From Chrysochromulina tobinii (Eukaryota; Haptophyta; Prymnesiales; Chrysochromulinaceae), in contig JWZX01002690.1 in NCBI GenBank assembly GCA_001275005.1, forward strand, positions 1 to 35,340: 35,340 nt of DNA. Reading direction: 5' to 3'. Under the pieces are notes generated by a model. That model saw only the letters and a program-made list of their open reading frames with translations. It ran no database searches and had not been told where the DNA came from. The translations under genes were made by a program, and so were the position numbers. Position 1 is the stretch's first letter. Each line of letters begins with the position of its first letter. This document shows positions 1 through 9,219 of this stretch, piece by piece.

Positions 1-71
1 CGCGCTTTGCGCCCCCCACGATGGGTCTCCACGGGACCTGTGGCTGTGCGTCTCGCCGTGATGGCCAATTA

Positions 72-97
72 ACGTGAACGTGAACGTGAACGTGACT
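72..97. repeat. Short GTGAAC hexanucleotide tandem repeat
   Basis: About four copies of a GTGAAC unit lie roughly 90 bp upstream of the first coding region. This is a simple microsatellite in a probable 5' flank. No function can be read from it. Confidence 0.7.
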
Positions 98-185
98 TCT
101 GTTCTCGTTCGCCTTCGCGTCGGGAGTGCCGAAAGCCCGCGCGCGAGCTAGTGTGCCGCGGTGGCGCTGAACCGACGCGTCGCAC

Positions 186-1913
186 ATGCTGGAGCCTGAC
201 TTCTTCAGCCGCTACGACCAGCTGGCCAAGTTCGCGGAATCCTTGTCAGGCGTGGCCACCCAGCTAACCACGGCGACGAATTCGCTGCAGCAGACGCAGT
301 CACAGCTTGCTCAACAGCAGGCGGCGCTTGCTCACAATGTCAAGGAAACTAAGATCAACGTTGACCGAATCAAGTGCGTCTCGTCGCACTGGTTCTACGG
401 CAATACTGCGCTTCAGCCTCAGTTGTGGCTGCGGGGTGGGACCAAGGGTAAAATCTCGCGCGCGGAGGCAAAGCTCGCCAAGTTCGAGGAGGAGAGACCC
501 GGCCTCGAAGCAGGGATCGCGCAGCTGCAGAGCGTGACCCTCCCTCCGCTTCAGAGCGAGGTCAATCGGCTCCAAGCTTTGAGCAACGACAAGGCCGGCG
601 CCGACAACGAGCGAGCTGCCATGCGCGAGCGCGCTGTGAAATCCCACCCCTCACCCCGGCTCCAGTACCTCAATTCCACCGCCGAGGAGTGGAAAGTGAT
701 GCTCGCATTTGAGCAGGCGAATTCGAGCATCTTGAAAGAAGTGGGCAAGCTTTGCCACCAGGCGCATGATAAGTACAATCGGGCGCTGCAGGACCTGCAG
801 CAAGCCAACAATGCCAACCAAGCGGCCATTCGCGAGCATCGGCGCGAGCAGAGGGAGGAGGGACAGGACGCGCAGCTGGCCGCTCAGCGCGAAGCCATGG
901 ATCAACAGCGACGCGATCGCATGATGGAGCAAGCGGCGCGAGACGCCGACCAGGCCGCCGGGATCCTCACCAACGCCTTTGCCATGGTGCCAGCGGCAGT
1001 GCGGCAGCGCTACCCGGCCCAATGCGCGCAGATCGGCCACGTGCAGGTACCGTTACTCTCCCAGACCGACTTTGGCAATAAGATGATGGAATTCTTCGGC
1101 GGGGGGGCGGAACTCTTCGCTGAGTTCAACTCGGGCAATAAGATCCGGCGCAACATGGCCATCGTGAACCAGTGCAAGTCCGTCGCGCACTCGCAGGAGC
1201 AGACGGTGCGCGCTCTCGAGGCCCAATTACTCAGAGACGCGGACGAGGCAAGGAGGCAGCTGCAGCTGACCACACAGCATCTCGAGGCGGAGAAGGACCA
1301 GATCATGGCCGCGTTGCGGAACGCCATGATGCAGGGCTTCCCGCAGGCGGCCCCAGCAGTGCCTATGACGATGATGCCTGCCGCGCCGCCCATGGCGATG
1401 GCAGCAGCGTACACACCACAAATGGCCGCGCCGCCTATGGCGATGGCAGAAGTGTACACGCCGCAATTGGCCGCGCCGCCCATGGCGATGGCAGAAGTGT
1501 ACACGCCGCAAATGGCCGCGCCGCCCATGGCAACGGCAGAAGTGTACACGCCGCAAATGGCCGCGCTACCAATGGCGACCGCAGAAGCGTACCCGCCCAT
1601 GGTGATGCCGGCGCCGCAAGTGGCGGCAATGATGCCGGTGCCGCCCATGGCCCAGGCGCCTATTGGTGCCGCCCAGGTGCAGCAAGACATGGCGATGCAG
1701 CAAGAAGTGGCGATGATGGGCCAGATGATGGGGCAGATGGCAACCGTGCAAATTGGGGCGATGGCGCAGATGTCGGCGATGGTGCAGCCGCAGATGGCGC
1801 AGCAGGCGATGGAGCAAGGGCAGACGGCGGCGAAGGTGCCGCCGCAAATGGCCGCGCTGCCCGTCGCGACGGCAGAAGCGCACCCGCCCATGATGATGCC
1901 GGCGCCGCCGTAA
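186..1913 (+). CDS. Coiled-coil protein with Ala/Pro/Met-rich tandem-repeat tail
   Basis: Single open frame of 575 codons, family not recognised. Residues 1-60 and about 90-260 are rich in Gln, Glu, Lys and Ala with few prolines, typical of coiled coil. A conserved-looking island with aromatic residues (WFYGN at about 69-73, then QPQLWLRGG) interrupts the first coil. From about residue 395 the protein turns into Ala/Pro/Met-rich low complexity, with five copies of a 15-residue unit (consensus PPMAMAEVYTPQMAA) followed by degenerate copies to the C-terminus. There is no signal peptide or membrane helix. The large antisense open frames opposite the tail are by-products of the GC-rich repeat. 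The start is the first ATG of the frame. The stop at 1911-1913 lies inside a GTAAGT hexamer, so a downstream exon is possible. It may be a cytoskeletal or scaffold protein, but that is inference only. Confidence 0.75.
   Translation: MLEPDFFSRYDQLAKFAESLSGVATQLTTATNSLQQTQSQLAQQQAALAHNVKETKINVDRIKCVSSHWFYGNTALQPQLWLRGGTKGKISRAEAKLAKFEEERPGLEAGIAQLQSVTLPPLQSEVNRLQALSNDKAGADNERAAMRERAVKSHPSPRLQYLNSTAEEWKVMLAFEQANSSILKEVGKLCHQAHDKYNRALQDLQQANNANQAAIREHRREQREEGQDAQLAAQREAMDQQRRDRMMEQAARDADQAAGILTNAFAMVPAAVRQRYPAQCAQIGHVQVPLLSQTDFGNKMMEFFGGGAELFAEFNSGNKIRRNMAIVNQCKSVAHSQEQTVRALEAQLLRDADEARRQLQLTTQHLEAEKDQIMAALRNAMMQGFPQAAPAVPMTMMPAAPPMAMAAAYTPQMAAPPMAMAEVYTPQLAAPPMAMAEVYTPQMAAPPMATAEVYTPQMAALPMATAEAYPPMVMPAPQVAAMMPVPPMAQAPIGAAQVQQDMAMQQEVAMMGQMMGQMATVQIGAMAQMSAMVQPQMAQQAMEQGQTAAKVPPQMAALPVATAEAHPPMMMPAPP
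1381..1605 (+). repeat. 45-bp in-frame tandem repeat in the coiled-coil gene
   Basis: Five copies of a 45-bp unit encode a 15-residue Ala/Pro/Met/Tyr repeat. The first and last copies are the most diverged. Another degenerate copy of the last unit occurs at about 1846-1910, immediately before the stop codon. Confidence 0.85.
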
Positions 1914-2512
1914 GTGGCGGCAACGACTTCCACAGACATACCATGATCCCATGAGCGCTTCATCGCATCATTCAAAGACTCATGCTTTATTGCGATTGCG
2001 GATGGTCGTAGCCGCCGCTCTATTAAACCAAAAAACGTACAGCCAGGCCCACGTGGATGTGCACTGGGCTGACTGTATAAGGGGGGCACCATTGGGCACA
2101 CCCTCTCCAGCAACGAACAGTGTGCCCCTGTCGCTGGTTCTTTTTCCTTGGGGGGCATGGGAGGCCGGTCACGTGAACTATCGGCCGGGGGCCGATAGAT
2201 GTAGCGTGGCCGGGACGGGGGTGGGGGGCCGGATCCTTGATAATCCTCGCCGGTGTGTTAGTCCACCGAGCGACGCGACCGCTGCGTGGCAGTGTTTCGC
2301 GTGGTAGTGGCTGGTCGGTACCTTGTGTGTCGATTCAACTGACCCTTTCTCAATCTTGTGGGCAAAACATGGGTCATGATGGACGCGGCGACCAAATAGG
2401 TCGTTGGCATTCGTATTGCTATCCATCTAGGCGGTGCGAACTACGAAGAGAGTGCGGTCGGGGAGGACGTGCCTGACGTGCACGGCGAGCCGCGCGTCAA
2501 CGGTGCGGTCAG
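1914..2512. other. Intergenic region
   Basis: No supported gene. The first 15 bases still resemble the upstream repeat unit (GTGGCGGCAA follows the stop, as in the copy at 1620). The rest should hold the 3' end of the first gene and the promoter of the next. Short open frames here have no domain or codon signal that I trust. Confidence 0.5.
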
Positions 2513-4357
2513 ATGAAGGTCCTGATCATATGGCTCCTTTTTCCTCTGTGCCGCACCGACACGACCATTGTCCACAAGCGCCACTGCTCTTTCGAGCACC
2601 GAACCAAGGTCCGGGATTGCACGCAGAACCGCAACCGGCACGATTGTGAGGCGTCACGCATGGGCAGCACACTGGACGTATTCCAAACGTGCTGGGACTG
2701 GGGACACAGCTGCCAGCCAGCCCGACGGATCTTGGCTGCAGGGCTGGACGGCAACATGACGCGGCAACGATTGGCATGGCAGATTCGGAGTCGGCTGCAG
2801 CAGTGCCCCCAGGATGCACCTGTGCGGACCCTAGAGGCGAAGTTTGCACAGGAGGAGTGCTCGTCGTCAATGGAGCTGTGTGTCCGACGGCGCTACACAC
2901 GGCCCGCGCCGGTACAGCCAACATGGGGCAAGTATGGCTACCACGGCAAGCATTTTTCCAAATGGCTCGACGACTTTGAGCTCAGGCATCCGATGACGCC
3001 TCCGGTAGCGAAGACCAAGGGGTGGGAAGAGCCATACAAGGGGCTGACAGCAGCTCTCACTCCGGATGGGGCGGTGCTGCAAGGCGCCGAGGCCGACGAG
3101 GCGCTCTCCGCTCTGCACTTGAGTCGTCCCGTCGCCTACGGTCTCGTCATGATGTCGAGCCACCATCAAAAGGACCTGCAGTACAAGCAGTCGGCGGCGA
3201 TGCTCCGGTGGAGTGCGTCCGCCCTCGCGCACGTGAGCCAGCGGCCAGGGGGGCGTGGCCTCGGGCTGGCCGCACTGCTGCTGGTACACAACAACGCGGC
3301 CTGGAGTGAGAAGGAGCTGATCCGCATGCTGCAGTACTATGAGCTCGAAGGTCCACGCCAGATGCTCCGAATGCTCGTGCGTCCGACGGTGAACATGGGC
3401 TACCTGTGCGGTGAGCTCTCCATCCTCGCCCATGTACTCCTCTCCCATCTACTCTCATGATTCGTCCATCTACCGCACAGGTGAGCTCTCCATCCTCGCC
3501 GCAACGGCCTCGATGTGGGCGCACTTCCCTTGGGTGCTGTACAACAGTGGCCCCGACGCGGTCCTGACCCCGTACGGTGCGACCGCCTTCGCGAATTGGA
3601 TGGAGTGGGTCGAGCCCGGCTGCGCGAACACGACGGCATTCCTCGGCGGCCGCTTTCAGGTGTGATGACGACTGATTGTATGCTGATGGGCCTCCCTCAC
3701 TGCATGCTGACCGCGAACACGACGGCATTCCTCGGCGGCCGCGTTCAGACACCCGAGCGCATCATGCAGGTCGTCCCTCACTTCGCCATGGACGTCTTCT
3801 TCTTTTGGCCTGCCAAGTTCCTCGAGGCCGGCCAGAAGGCGGCTGGCCAAGCCAATAAGGCGCCCCAGCCCATGGCGAGCTCGGGCAGGCGCTCGCCGTT
3901 GATCACGCCGTGGTTGAATGCGACACGATGGTGCTTGATGGGCTGGGCTCCTGACGAGCCACGGCCCGAGTCGACGACCTATGGGCCGTTCAACAATGAG
4001 ACGGACGAGATCTTCGCCCTTCCGGAGTATCTGCTCCACGAGATGCAGTTCAGATTCGATCTCGACTACCGCATACTGCCCGGCGGGACTGGATGGGGGA
4101 TCGCAGACTCAGCCCGGGTCCCCAAACCAGGGCAGCCCGGAAAGTTCGAGAACCGGCACGCTAAGGCCATTCCGTTCCCGAAGCAGACGTGTGCCAACGG
4201 CATCTGCGATGACTGGCACGGGATCTGGCATAGCCACTTTTGGCAGTCGGTTGAGGAATGGATGCACAACCTGAACCGCACGTTTGGAGGCGACGTGCCA
4301 TGGACGCACATGTTCGATGTCGACAAGACTCATCGCACGTACGATATTGTTACCTAG
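2513..4357 (+). CDS. Unrecognised three-exon protein, possibly secreted
   Basis: Exons are inferred as 2513-3410, 3481-3659 and 3749-4357, which join in frame to about 561 residues. The N-terminus (MKVLIIWLLFPLC) looks like a short signal peptide and is followed by a Cys-rich stretch with many Arg and His, consistent with a secreted or lumenal protein. The middle is helical. The C-terminal third has conserved-looking Trp/His-rich segments (for example DDWHGIWHSHFW) and possible N-glycosylation sequons (NAT, NET, NRT). I do not recognise the family. Both introns are short (70 and 89 bp) and both sit in direct repeats of exon sequence. Without removal of intron 2 the frame stops at once (GTG TGA), so splicing is required. 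The ATG at 2513 is chosen because it gives the hydrophobic leader. Confidence 0.7.
3411..3480 (+). other. Intron 1 of the 2513 gene, flanked by a 20-bp direct repeat
   Basis: GT-AG intron of 70 bp in phase 1. Its first 20 bases (3411-3430, GTGAGCTCTCCATCCTCGCC) are repeated exactly as the first 20 bases of exon 2 (3481-3500). The repeat period equals the intron length, as expected if the intron arose by duplication of a segment containing a GT. Confidence 0.8.
3660..3748 (+). other. Intron 2 of the 2513 gene, with a 37-bp exon-end duplication
   Basis: GT-AG intron of 89 bp in phase 0. The last 37 bases of exon 2 (3623-3659) are repeated, with one mismatch, as the last 37 bases of the intron (3712-3748). 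Both copies end in TTCAG, so the upstream copy stays in the exon and the downstream copy supplies the acceptor. The unique part begins GTGTGATGACG and contains CTGATTG and CTGATGGGCC, like the CTGAT-rich introns of the M3 peptidase gene. Confidence 0.8.
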
Positions 4358-4576
4358 ATATCGATCAGCTGAGTCACAAGCGTCGAGCGAGTCCCTATGG
4401 CTCGATTATGCCGCGCGGTGTCGTCGTACCCCGCTTGCCGTGCCTTTTCTGCGCGGTGCCTTTTCTGTGCGGAGTTTTATCACTTTTCTCACTTTCCGCA
4501 ACGCTGAAGAAATGACGCATAATCTATCATATCGACACGTGACAAGCATATAAGTATCCGCTTGTCCGTGCGCGCC

Positions 4577-6376
4577 TTAGACCAGCTCGGTGCTGCCACC
4601 CGTCTCGGCTTGCCTATCGATCTGCTCATCCCGCGCCTTCTTCGCGCCAAGGATGCACCTCGAGGCAGCGTAGAAGACGAGCGCGAGCACGACCGTAAAC
4701 GTAGATCCCGAAAGGATGGCCATCGCCTTGGCAGCCGTCGAGTACGGCGTCGCGAGGGACGCCACGTACGTCGGGGCGACGGCATGGGCGACCGCCTCGA
4801 CGACGAGGAGAGAGGAGAGTCGGAGGTAATGCACGTAGAGGTCGCGGATGCAAATCAGCCATGTCCAGCCGACAAAGAAGGCGCCGCCGTGGATGAGCAA
4901 GAACATCCCGGTGGCCTTGCGGCTCGCGGAGGTCTCATGCCTCTTGCCAGCGATCACGATCAAGTACGAGACGAAGAGCGTCAGGCTGAGGGTCACGACG
5001 AGGTTCTGGCCGAGGACACGTAAGGTGGGCGCCTGACTGAGCGAGAGGAAGAGTGCCGTGGCCACGTCCGACCACGCGCAACCGACGACGAATGCGAGCG
5101 CCTCCTGGACTGCGTCCGCGTACACCAACGCATACGAGTATGCAACTCCCTGCTGCTCGAGGCGCCTGGACACCAGGCTGGATAAGAGGGTCGCAACATA
5201 AGTGATCGCCAGCGTGTACAGCACCTGTATTTCCACCTTGAGGTACCGCCCACTATCTCTAGGCAAAGCGAGGTACTCGGCCATGTACAAGGTCTTGTAC
5301 CACAAGACCATGGTGACGACCGAGGCGACGCACTTAACCATCGCAATAAAGTCCATGATGAACTCCTCACAGGCTGACGAGCGCTGTACTGAGCGCGAGG
5401 TCCTCGTCGGCGCTGAGGCTGTCGGACTTGACGGTGGGGCGGCCGATTGTGGGGAGGCCGAGGTGCCCAAGATGGCGCTCGTTGTACCCTCTGGGCGTCG
5501 AGGGGGCGGAGTATCCGAGGTGCCCAAGATGGCGCTCGTTGTACCCTCTGGCCGTCGAGGAGGCGGAGTATCGTACGCAGCTCGAGAATGCGCATGAGCA
5601 TCCAGGGCGAGGCCATTATTGGCCGCGCTGGTGTGGGCGCTCCTCGCGCCATCGAGCTCGTTGATCTCGGCGTCGACCTCGGCGTTGATCTCGGTCCTCG
5701 CGGCGAAGGGCTCGATCATCACGATGACGAGCCCGAGCGCGAGCGCCGTCGTGAGCGTGAACGCCACTGCAAAGGCAGCATCGAAGGCGATGCAGTCACC
5801 ACTTGTGGTGAGGCTGCCGATCTCGCAGATGGCCGGGTAGAAGAGCTTCATCTCCACGACGGCCTGTGAGAGGGCGTTCGCCCACGCCCAGCCGACGATG
5901 AAGTTGCAAATGAGGTGGTTGCCGAACATGAGCTTGGCAAAGCCGGTCACTGGGATGGCGATGAGCGCAAAGACAGCCTGGTCCCACGCTGAGCCGACCG
6001 GGTTGCACGGGGCCGGGTGGTATGGAGTGCCACAAAAGGGTACCGGCCGCAAGCCGAGGATGTCGGCAGCGATCAGATCGTAGATCGTGCGAGAGAGGCT
6101 GAACATGGCCGCGCCCTCAAGGAAGAGAGCGACAGCCTTGACCGTGCTAAAGGGCAGAGCCGTGCAGCATATGAGGATCGGAGGCTCGTCGCTCTTGCCG
6201 TACCGAACCCGCAACTTGCTCATCTTCGTGTCATCGGGGCGCGGCGTACGATACGCGAGTGGGTGCGATAAGCGAGTGAGCTTCACGCTGGAAGCATCGC
6301 CGTAACAATCTCGGAGCGTCTCCATGCGTTCACGGAGCATGCGTTGTTTGAACGCGCGCAACTCATTGCTGGCCAT
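4577..6376 (-). CDS. Multi-pass membrane protein with repeated FxVGxxW motif
   Basis: Single open frame of 599 residues with about ten hydrophobic helices, family not recognised. A first block of about four helices (residues about 67-222) is joined to a second block of six or more (about 343-585) by a polar, Pro/Ala/Ser-rich linker. A related motif occurs three times: NFIVGWAWANAL, AFVVGCAWSDVA and AFFVGWTWLICI. This suggests internal duplication of a small helical unit. The linker carries a perfect 19-residue tandem duplication. No signal peptide is evident, and the N-terminal 60 residues are basic and cytosolic-looking. It converges on the 2513 gene (219 bp between stops) and shares a 188-bp divergent promoter region with the D27-like gene. 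A transporter or a plastid or endomembrane protein is possible; substrate and location cannot be read. Confidence 0.75.
   Translation of the reverse strand: MASNELRAFKQRMLRERMETLRDCYGDASSVKLTRLSHPLAYRTPRPDDTKMSKLRVRYGKSDEPPILICCTALPFSTVKAVALFLEGAAMFSLSRTIYDLIAADILGLRPVPFCGTPYHPAPCNPVGSAWDQAVFALIAIPVTGFAKLMFGNHLICNFIVGWAWANALSQAVVEMKLFYPAICEIGSLTTSGDCIAFDAAFAVAFTLTTALALGLVIVMIEPFAARTEINAEVDAEINELDGARSAHTSAANNGLALDAHAHSRAAYDTPPPRRPEGTTSAILGTSDTPPPRRPEGTTSAILGTSASPQSAAPPSSPTASAPTRTSRSVQRSSACEEFIMDFIAMVKCVASVVTMVLWYKTLYMAEYLALPRDSGRYLKVEIQVLYTLAITYVATLLSSLVSRRLEQQGVAYSYALVYADAVQEALAFVVGCAWSDVATALFLSLSQAPTLRVLGQNLVVTLSLTLFVSYLIVIAGKRHETSASRKATGMFLLIHGGAFFVGWTWLICIRDLYVHYLRLSSLLVVEAVAHAVAPTYVASLATPYSTAAKAMAILSGSTFTVVLALVFYAASRCILGAKKARDEQIDRQAETGGSTELV
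5460..5573 (-). repeat. 57-bp in-frame tandem duplication
   Basis: Two adjacent copies (5460-5516 and 5517-5573) differ at only a few positions and encode a duplicated 19-residue unit (DTPPPRRPEGTTSAILGTS) in the linker of the membrane protein. On the coding strand each copy contains CAGAGGGTAC. The duplication therefore brings a potential GT donor in copy 1 together with an AG acceptor in copy 2. Confidence 0.85.
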
Positions 6377-6564
6377 GTCAACGGGGCTCGCTCGGCTCGC
6401 TGTTGACCGCGAGTCGGTTGGGTACCGGGTAGTGCAACATGATCACGCCATTTGCTCTTCACATCAATTAGACGCACCAAATTAGGTAACGAAACGGACC
6501 CACACACTCACGTTGGACCCAAGGATCTGACAATCGCCAGCTCTTCTAAACTCAAATCTGGCTT
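6377..6564. promoter_or_regulatory. Probable bidirectional promoter region
   Basis: This 188-bp gap separates the start codons of two divergent genes, so both promoters must lie in or overlap it. It contains GGGTACCGGGTA at about 6418-6429, a motif type seen in several intergenic regions of this window. No TATA box is obvious. Confidence 0.4.
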
Positions 6565-7845
6565 TTGGAGATACCCGGTACCTCCTCCATGCTAATGCTT
6601 TGGTGGCACGCGGCCAGCGCCCTCTCCTTGCGGCCAGCCAGCCGAGCCTCACAAATTCACGCTACTGTGGGTACAGCTGAGATCCTTGGACGTAGTCCGG
6701 CCACTTCCGGCGACGTACTACTGTTGGGTCTAGCATTGCAGCAGCTGCAGGCGTCGCCGCTGTCGGTGGCTGAGCTTACAGAATCGATCGATCAAGCTGG
6801 GACCAACGCGTCGCCATCGGCTCTCGAGACGATCGCCGATTTCCTCAAGCGTCAGCGGCGCTCGCAGCTGCTCGTCGATTTGCTCAAGTCGGATCGTGCC
6901 GCCTACATTGAGACAGCGACCTTCTTGCCCATCCCGCGACGTGAGCTGCCCAACCGGCAAGACATACCGCTGCGTGCGTGCGACACAGCGCCGCGACGCG
7001 CCGACGCACTCCCCGAGACTGATCTGATCGGCGGTCTCACTGCCGACGGGTTGGTGCCCGATAGCCCCTTAGCGGACAAGGCGATGGGCGAAAACGGGCT
7101 CGAGGCCGCAATCCTTGAATTGACTCGCGACATCTACTCAAAGGAAACCGGCGTCTCGCGCAGTGACGAGAAGGGCATCCGTGGGCTAATCGACGAGATG
7201 CGCCGCTTTATGCTCTCGGCGCGGGGCGTCTCACCCGCGGCGCAGCAGGAGGTGCTCATTCGGACTCTTCGCGTACTGATGACGCCCGTGCTGCCGCCCT
7301 TCTATCGCATCTTCATGGGCGGCAAGGTGCCGACTTTTGACCCCGAGGACGAGCGCATTGGCGCCGACCCACAGTGGCTCGCCGACGGTTTCAGCTGGGT
7401 GCGCTCCAAGCTGCCCGTGGGCAAGCAGTGGCTCGAGCCGGGCCGGCAGCTCGGTCCATGGTTTTACGCCCCGACGCTGACTGCGGTGGTGGCTCCGTAT
7501 GCGTTCGGCTTCCTCGTTGGCCCCGCGTCTCTCAACCGACGCTCAGACGGCGAGTTGGGGGGGCTCGTGGTGGAGAAGTGCAAATTCCTGCAGGAGTCCA
7601 ATTGCAAGGGCATGTGCCTCAACTCGTGCAAGCTGCCCGCCCAGAATCTGTTTGCTGAGCTCGGGCTGCCCTTGCGAGTGAGTCCCAATTTTGCGACGCA
7701 CGAATGCCAATGGAGCTTTGGCGAGTTGGCGCCACCTCCAACGGAAGACCCGACCTGGCCAAAGGGCTGCGTCGTAGGCTGCACTTCGCGCGAGGCGATG
7801 AGGCAACTCAATGGTGGAGGTCCGACGGTGCGGGCATGCGAGTGA
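6565..7845 (+). CDS. D27-like carotenoid isomerase family protein (DUF4033)
   Basis: Open frame of 426 residues. The C-terminal 90 residues match the D27/DUF4033 pattern: a Cys-rich segment (KCKFLQESNCKGMCLNSCK, from about residue 338), then a hydrophobic helix, a THECQWSFG segment and DPTWPKGCVVGC near the end. In land plants D27 is an iron-containing plastid enzyme that isomerises all-trans beta-carotene to the 9-cis form; many algal homologues have unknown substrates. The N-terminus is hydrophobic (MLMLWWHAASALS), compatible with the signal-peptide part of a bipartite plastid signal. The second ATG at 6589 is an equally likely start. The middle region (about 60-250) is helical and specific to this protein. 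Family assignment is good; the exact reaction is uncertain. Confidence 0.8.
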   Translation: MEIPGTSSMLMLWWHAASALSLRPASRASQIHATVGTAEILGRSPATSGDVLLLGLALQQLQASPLSVAELTESIDQAGTNASPSALETIADFLKRQRRSQLLVDLLKSDRAAYIETATFLPIPRRELPNRQDIPLRACDTAPRRADALPETDLIGGLTADGLVPDSPLADKAMGENGLEAAILELTRDIYSKETGVSRSDEKGIRGLIDEMRRFMLSARGVSPAAQQEVLIRTLRVLMTPVLPPFYRIFMGGKVPTFDPEDERIGADPQWLADGFSWVRSKLPVGKQWLEPGRQLGPWFYAPTLTAVVAPYAFGFLVGPASLNRRSDGELGGLVVEKCKFLQESNCKGMCLNSCKLPAQNLFAELGLPLRVSPNFATHECQWSFGELAPPPTEDPTWPKGCVVGCTSREAMRQLNGGGPTVRACE

Positions 7846-8424
7846 GCCGCACGTGCGCACTACGCTCCACAGCAGAGGAGCAACGTCGACTCCGTCGAGT
7901 GACAAAGAGGAAGAGATCTGGAATCTGGGTGCGTCCCCGTCCGAGTTACCGAGGATCCAGATCTGCCCTCTGGCACGCATGGCTCTGGATGGGAGGCTCT
8001 GGATGGGATGCATGCGTTTGTTCTTCGCGTTCACTCACGTGTCACGATGCACCCGCCCTGAGCTCTGCCGTTCCGGTTCACACAACAGTCGACACATGCC
8101 ATAACCTCGATCTCTGCGGAGTCAGACAAATAATTATCTATGTTCAGGCCTTTAAAGCACGTGATACAGCTCGTACACGGGGCGAGGGGGGGTGGACACA
8201 CGACCGCCGCGGGGCGCGGGAAAGCTACCGGTACAGAGGGCGGGGGAGAGGACAGATCGGATGAACATTGGTGCGCACCGCCAGCTAAATTGCGGACGAC
8301 CCACTCTGACGAATCGCCCACGCAACGCTGTGGAAAGTGACGAATTGCTTCAGGCACCCAAAAAAGGTCTCACACATCGGCACCCACAAACGCAAACGCT
8401 CCCCCCCCGTCGGCACCCCACAAA
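7846..8424. other. Intergenic region
   Basis: No supported gene. It must hold the 3' end of the D27-like gene and the promoter of the methyltransferase-like gene. A GCTACCGGTACAG motif lies near 8224-8236. Direct repeats of GGCTCTGGATGGGA occur near 7981-8007. Confidence 0.5.
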
Positions 8425-9219
8425 ATGGTATCGACGTCAATGCTGCTTGCACTTGGCTCCGAGGCGCAGCTCAACATCAACTGTACCTTATCCGTCAGCA
8501 ACCCGGTGGACATATCTCCTATACGTTCGCCACAGGATGTCCATTCTGTGCTGGCCAACGATTATTTTGCGCGCAAACGCCTTGTTGAGATTGGCACGCG
8601 CAACGGCGACGGGATGAGCTGCTTTGTTCGAACGGCATCCCACGCGATTGCCTACGAGGCCGAGAAGAAGTATTGCACCAAGCTTGAGGCCCGCCAGCGG
8701 GGAGAGGGGACAAACTACACGGTGAGTTGCACGCTCTTCGGTTCAGCAGACATGGCTTCGTTCCCAGATGCCGACGTGTACCATTGGTGGCTCGGCCGAG
8801 ACTTTCTGAACAAGCAGCTTTTGTACGAGTTGTGCCGGCGCGTAAGTTGCGGTCAGCTACGTGCAAGCACTATAGCGGTCGTGCTCTTTGATCCAAAGGA
8901 GAAGCACGACGTGGCCAGCCTGCGCGACATGCGTCGCCTCGGCTGGATATCACGGGAGCAAGAAGTTGCATACGACGAACAGGCGAAATGCAACGCGATG
9001 CTCGAAGCCCTCAGAGCAGTTTGGCCAGCCTCAACGCCGATCGGGCCTCAAGATCCCGATCTGCTCTGGGCTTGGAGATGGGACCATAACGTGTGCGAAA
9101 GAGCCAAGGGCAGCCTGACGATTGCGACTTTCCCCATCTCGAAGCTCTCCGCGTCTCCGAAATGCAAGTGCGATGCAAGCCGGGCCGACGACGCTGACCT
9201 CAAGAAAGGGTTGTTCTGA
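8425..9219 (+). CDS. Class I SAM-dependent methyltransferase-like protein
   Basis: Open frame of 264 residues. The segment RLVEIGTRNGDG (about 52-63) has the form of the glycine-rich SAM-binding loop (motif I). It is followed 16 residues later by an acidic strand end (AYEAEKKYC), the usual position of the ribose-binding acid. A further strand, FPDADVYHWWLG, is at the expected place for motif IV. The C-terminal half is helical and ends in a Cys-rich patch (SPKCKCD). Length fits a minimal Rossmann methyltransferase with little extra substrate domain. The substrate cannot be inferred. A weak hydrophobic N-terminus (MLLALGS) may or may not be a targeting signal. The call rests on motif form only, so it could be a methyltransferase-fold protein without activity. 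Confidence 0.6.
   Translation: MVSTSMLLALGSEAQLNINCTLSVSNPVDISPIRSPQDVHSVLANDYFARKRLVEIGTRNGDGMSCFVRTASHAIAYEAEKKYCTKLEARQRGEGTNYTVSCTLFGSADMASFPDADVYHWWLGRDFLNKQLLYELCRRVSCGQLRASTIAVVLFDPKEKHDVASLRDMRRLGWISREQEVAYDEQAKCNAMLEALRAVWPASTPIGPQDPDLLWAWRWDHNVCERAKGSLTIATFPISKLSASPKCKCDASRADDADLKKGLF

Noticed and set aside
1010-2158. Long minus-strand open frame (about 380 codons) opposite the first gene
   Set aside because: It is the shadow of the GC-rich Ala/Pro/Met repeat. Its composition mirrors the repeat and it has no domain, while the plus-strand frame has coiled-coil and motif structure.
3411-3748. Frameshift or pseudogene in the 2513 gene
   Set aside because: The frame breaks are explained exactly by two GT-AG introns whose removal gives one continuous protein.
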